Below, piece after piece: positions 62,722-64,000 of a DNA stretch of 64,000 bases. A model generated the notes under the pieces. It saw nothing but the letters and a program-made list of their open reading frames with translations, was not told the origin of the DNA and ran no database searches. A program made the position numbers and the translations under genes. Position 1 is the first letter of the stretch, and each line of letters opens with the position of its first letter. Origin of the DNA: an uncultured Erythrobacter sp. GTDB lineage: Bacteria; Pseudomonadota; Alphaproteobacteria; Sphingomonadales; Sphingomonadaceae. Location of the stretch: contig CANMMR010000002.1 in NCBI GenBank assembly GCA_947499095.1, positions 124,001-188,000 of the forward strand, read 5' to 3'.

Positions 62722-63058
62722 GCCGCATACATTGCACGACGATGGTAAACGAACCGTTAGGAACTACGCATTTTTACGTAGGTGGAAGTTAATTGGTCTT
62801 AAAGATTCTGGCGCAGCCCGACGCGATCCAGCCGATTACCTCCGCGCAGCAATGTTCACCCGCTTGCAAACGCCTCCGCCTCCCATCGAACAGCCGTATC
62901 ACATGCAGGTTTAGGCAAATTAAAGCATGGGCAGCGCCTGGGATTGCAACGAACTTAACACTAGCCATCGTGCCGCAGCCTATCGCGGCCTTCGATTGCA
63001 GGGGTGTTCGCTCAGGGCATCGTGACTGAGCCGATGCGCGCAAAAATGCGGAAACCAC
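62722..63058. promoter_or_regulatory. Upstream region of the DUF11 operon with two inverted repeats
   Basis: 337 bases without a gene. Near the operon start lie AACGAACCGTT (62748-62758), an AACG/CGTT inverted repeat, and CTACG-N8-CGTAG (62764-62781). Both are placed 27-60 bases before the first ATG and could be operators of a regulator that is not encoded here. The rest up to the tRNA shows no clear feature. Confidence 0.45.
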
Positions 63059-63135
63059 TGGTCGGGATGACTGGATTCGAACCAGCGACCCCCACACCCC
63101 CAGTATGGTGCGCTACCAGGCTGCGCTACATCCCG
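63059..63135 (-). tRNA. tRNA-Pro (anticodon GGG)
   Basis: 77-base cloverleaf with encoded CCA. Acceptor CGGGATG pairs with CATCCCG; the anticodon loop is CTGGGGG between CCATA and TGTGG, giving GGG. The D and T arms are almost the same as those of tRNA-Pro(UGG) at 43 kb. Confidence 0.97.
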
Positions 63136-63368
63136 AAACCAGTGGAGGCGGCCCTATAGGCGGCAGGTCGGCACATGGCAAGCGCCAGTCTGACTCAAGC
63201 TCCCACGGAAGTTTGCGCGCGTCTTTGCGTCCAATTCGTTGCTAGTGCCCGGCATTGCTGCTAACCGCGCCCGCACTTCGGACGTGAGGGTGCGGGGCGG
63301 GCTTGAAGGGCCTGCATTCGCCGCCCATCTGCGACCGGTCGTTCATTCATTTCGACAGGTATATTTCA

Positions 63369-63695
63369 ATGCTCGATCTTCTCGCCGCCGCCGGTTCCGC
63401 TGGAAGCGCGCCTCCTGCATGGACCGGCTGGATCCTGCCGCTCGGCATGTTGTTGATCCTCTGGTTCCTGATCATCCGGCCGCAGATGCGCCAGCAGAAA
63501 CAGCATCGCGAGCGCGTCGCCAGCCTCCAGAAAGGCGATGAAGTCGTCACGCAGGGCGGCCTCGTCGGCAAGATCACCAAGGTCGAGGATCACTTCGTCC
63601 ATGTCGAACTCGCCAAGGGCATGATCGTGAAGGCGGTCCGCACCACCATCGGCGAAGTGCTGTCCTCGCGCGGTAAGCCCGCTGCGAACGACTGA
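63369..63695 (+). CDS. yajC: Preprotein translocase subunit YajC
   Basis: 108 residues, one transmembrane segment (GWILPLGMLLILWFLIIRP) then a basic cytosolic domain (KGDEVVTQGGLVGKITKV). YajC joins SecDF. The ATG at 63369 is the family start. secD starts 19 bases after its stop. Confidence 0.96.
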   Translation: MLDLLAAAGSAGSAPPAWTGWILPLGMLLILWFLIIRPQMRQQKQHRERVASLQKGDEVVTQGGLVGKITKVEDHFVHVELAKGMIVKAVRTTIGEVLSSRGKPAAND

Positions 63696-63714
63696 GCCGG
63701 GGACGCAAGCCGAC

Positions 63715-64000
63715 ATGCTCGATTTTCCCACCTGGCGTAAGGTCTGGCTGTGGTCGATCGCGATCATCGCCATGCTCGCCGCGCTGCCTTCGCTGCTGTC
63801 GGCGACTAGCGTTCGCTGGCCCGCTGCGCTGCCGCAGCCGATGGTCAACCTCGGCCTCGACCTTGCCGGCGGTAGCCACATCCTGCTCGAAGCCGATCCC
63901 GCCGATGTTGCGGCGCAGCGGCTCGAGAACATGGAAGAGAACGTCCGCAGCCTGATGCGCAATGCCGAGCCGCGCATCCGCATCGGCGACGTTTCGACCC
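63715..64000 (+). CDS. secD: Protein translocase subunit SecD (N-terminus only)
   Basis: The first 95 residues are visible: LDFPTWRKVWLWSIAIIAML is the first membrane helix, and MVNLGLDLAGGSHILLEADP the conserved start of the periplasmic domain. SecD with SecF uses the proton gradient to pull proteins out of SecYEG. The rest lies outside the window. GGGGACG precedes the ATG. Confidence 0.95.
   Translation, partial: MLDFPTWRKVWLWSIAIIAMLAALPSLLSATSVRWPAALPQPMVNLGLDLAGGSHILLEADPADVAAQRLENMEENVRSLMRNAEPRIRIGDVST

Noticed and set aside
1..64000. CRISPR arrays, insertion sequences, prophage or integrase genes
   Set aside because: No regularly spaced repeats, no transposase or integrase motifs seen on either strand; the GTA-type holin is the only phage-like gene.

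Overview
The window is a high-GC stretch of alphaproteobacterial chromosome, most likely Sphingomonadales and probably the Erythrobacteraceae. The evidence is the gene families: a class I lysyl-tRNA synthetase, plant-type glutamate-cysteine ligase, an FnrL-type regulator, RcnB-family secreted proteins, a gene-transfer-agent-type holin, homodimeric dihydroorotase and YajC-SecD. It looks like core chromosome. There is no integrase, transposase, plasmid gene or CRISPR array. About 57 protein genes and three tRNAs can be supported, and the coding density is high.

Layout. 1-8 kb: end of an FnrL-type regulator gene coupled to a lipoprotein gene, ribosomal proteins L21-L27, an acetyltransferase, a TetR regulator facing a ferritin-like hydrolase across a palindromic operator, YgfZ, a patatin lipase, PyrC and RarD. 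8-18 kb: secreted proteins, AstD, SelO, an alpha/beta hydrolase-glycosyltransferase pair, a YfgM-like TPR protein followed by BamB, and an ICMT-like membrane protein. 18-30 kb: GshA, RsmE, UbiA, an SRAP protein, ArsR, a SoxR regulator with its box in front of a VOC gene, PagL-like lipase, SixA, a DinG/XPD helicase, an AT-richer island with a serine protease, and LysS. 30-42 kb: oxygenase, cytochrome b561, an RcnB protein, OmpA, two diguanylate cyclases, FKBP, a sparse AT-richer region with a 32-codon candidate gene, EttA and a MATE pump. 43-53 kb: two tRNAs, a WalW-like deacetylase, a divergent histidine kinase, Lrp, and the aroQ-accB-accC operon followed by a PhyH-like oxygenase, then a lone GTA-type holin.

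The most unusual part is 53.5-62.7 kb: five consecutive minus-strand genes, all encoding exported DUF11-type proteins. The first three genes encode subunits of 325, 156 and 348 residues. The fourth encodes a 1681-residue protein whose N-terminal half is Ig/DUF11/carboxypeptidase-regulatory-like domains and whose C-terminal half reads as an outer-membrane beta-barrel. The fifth, joined to it by an ATGA overlap, encodes a 533-residue protein with a proprotein-convertase P-domain and a C-terminal DUF11 domain. Several of these proteins share an N-terminal module with the barrel protein and end on the same kind of beta-strand. I infer a dedicated surface-assembly or secretion system in which the barrel protein anchors or exports the small DUF11 subunits. 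That function is a hypothesis.

The window closes with tRNA-Pro(GGG), yajC and the start of secD.
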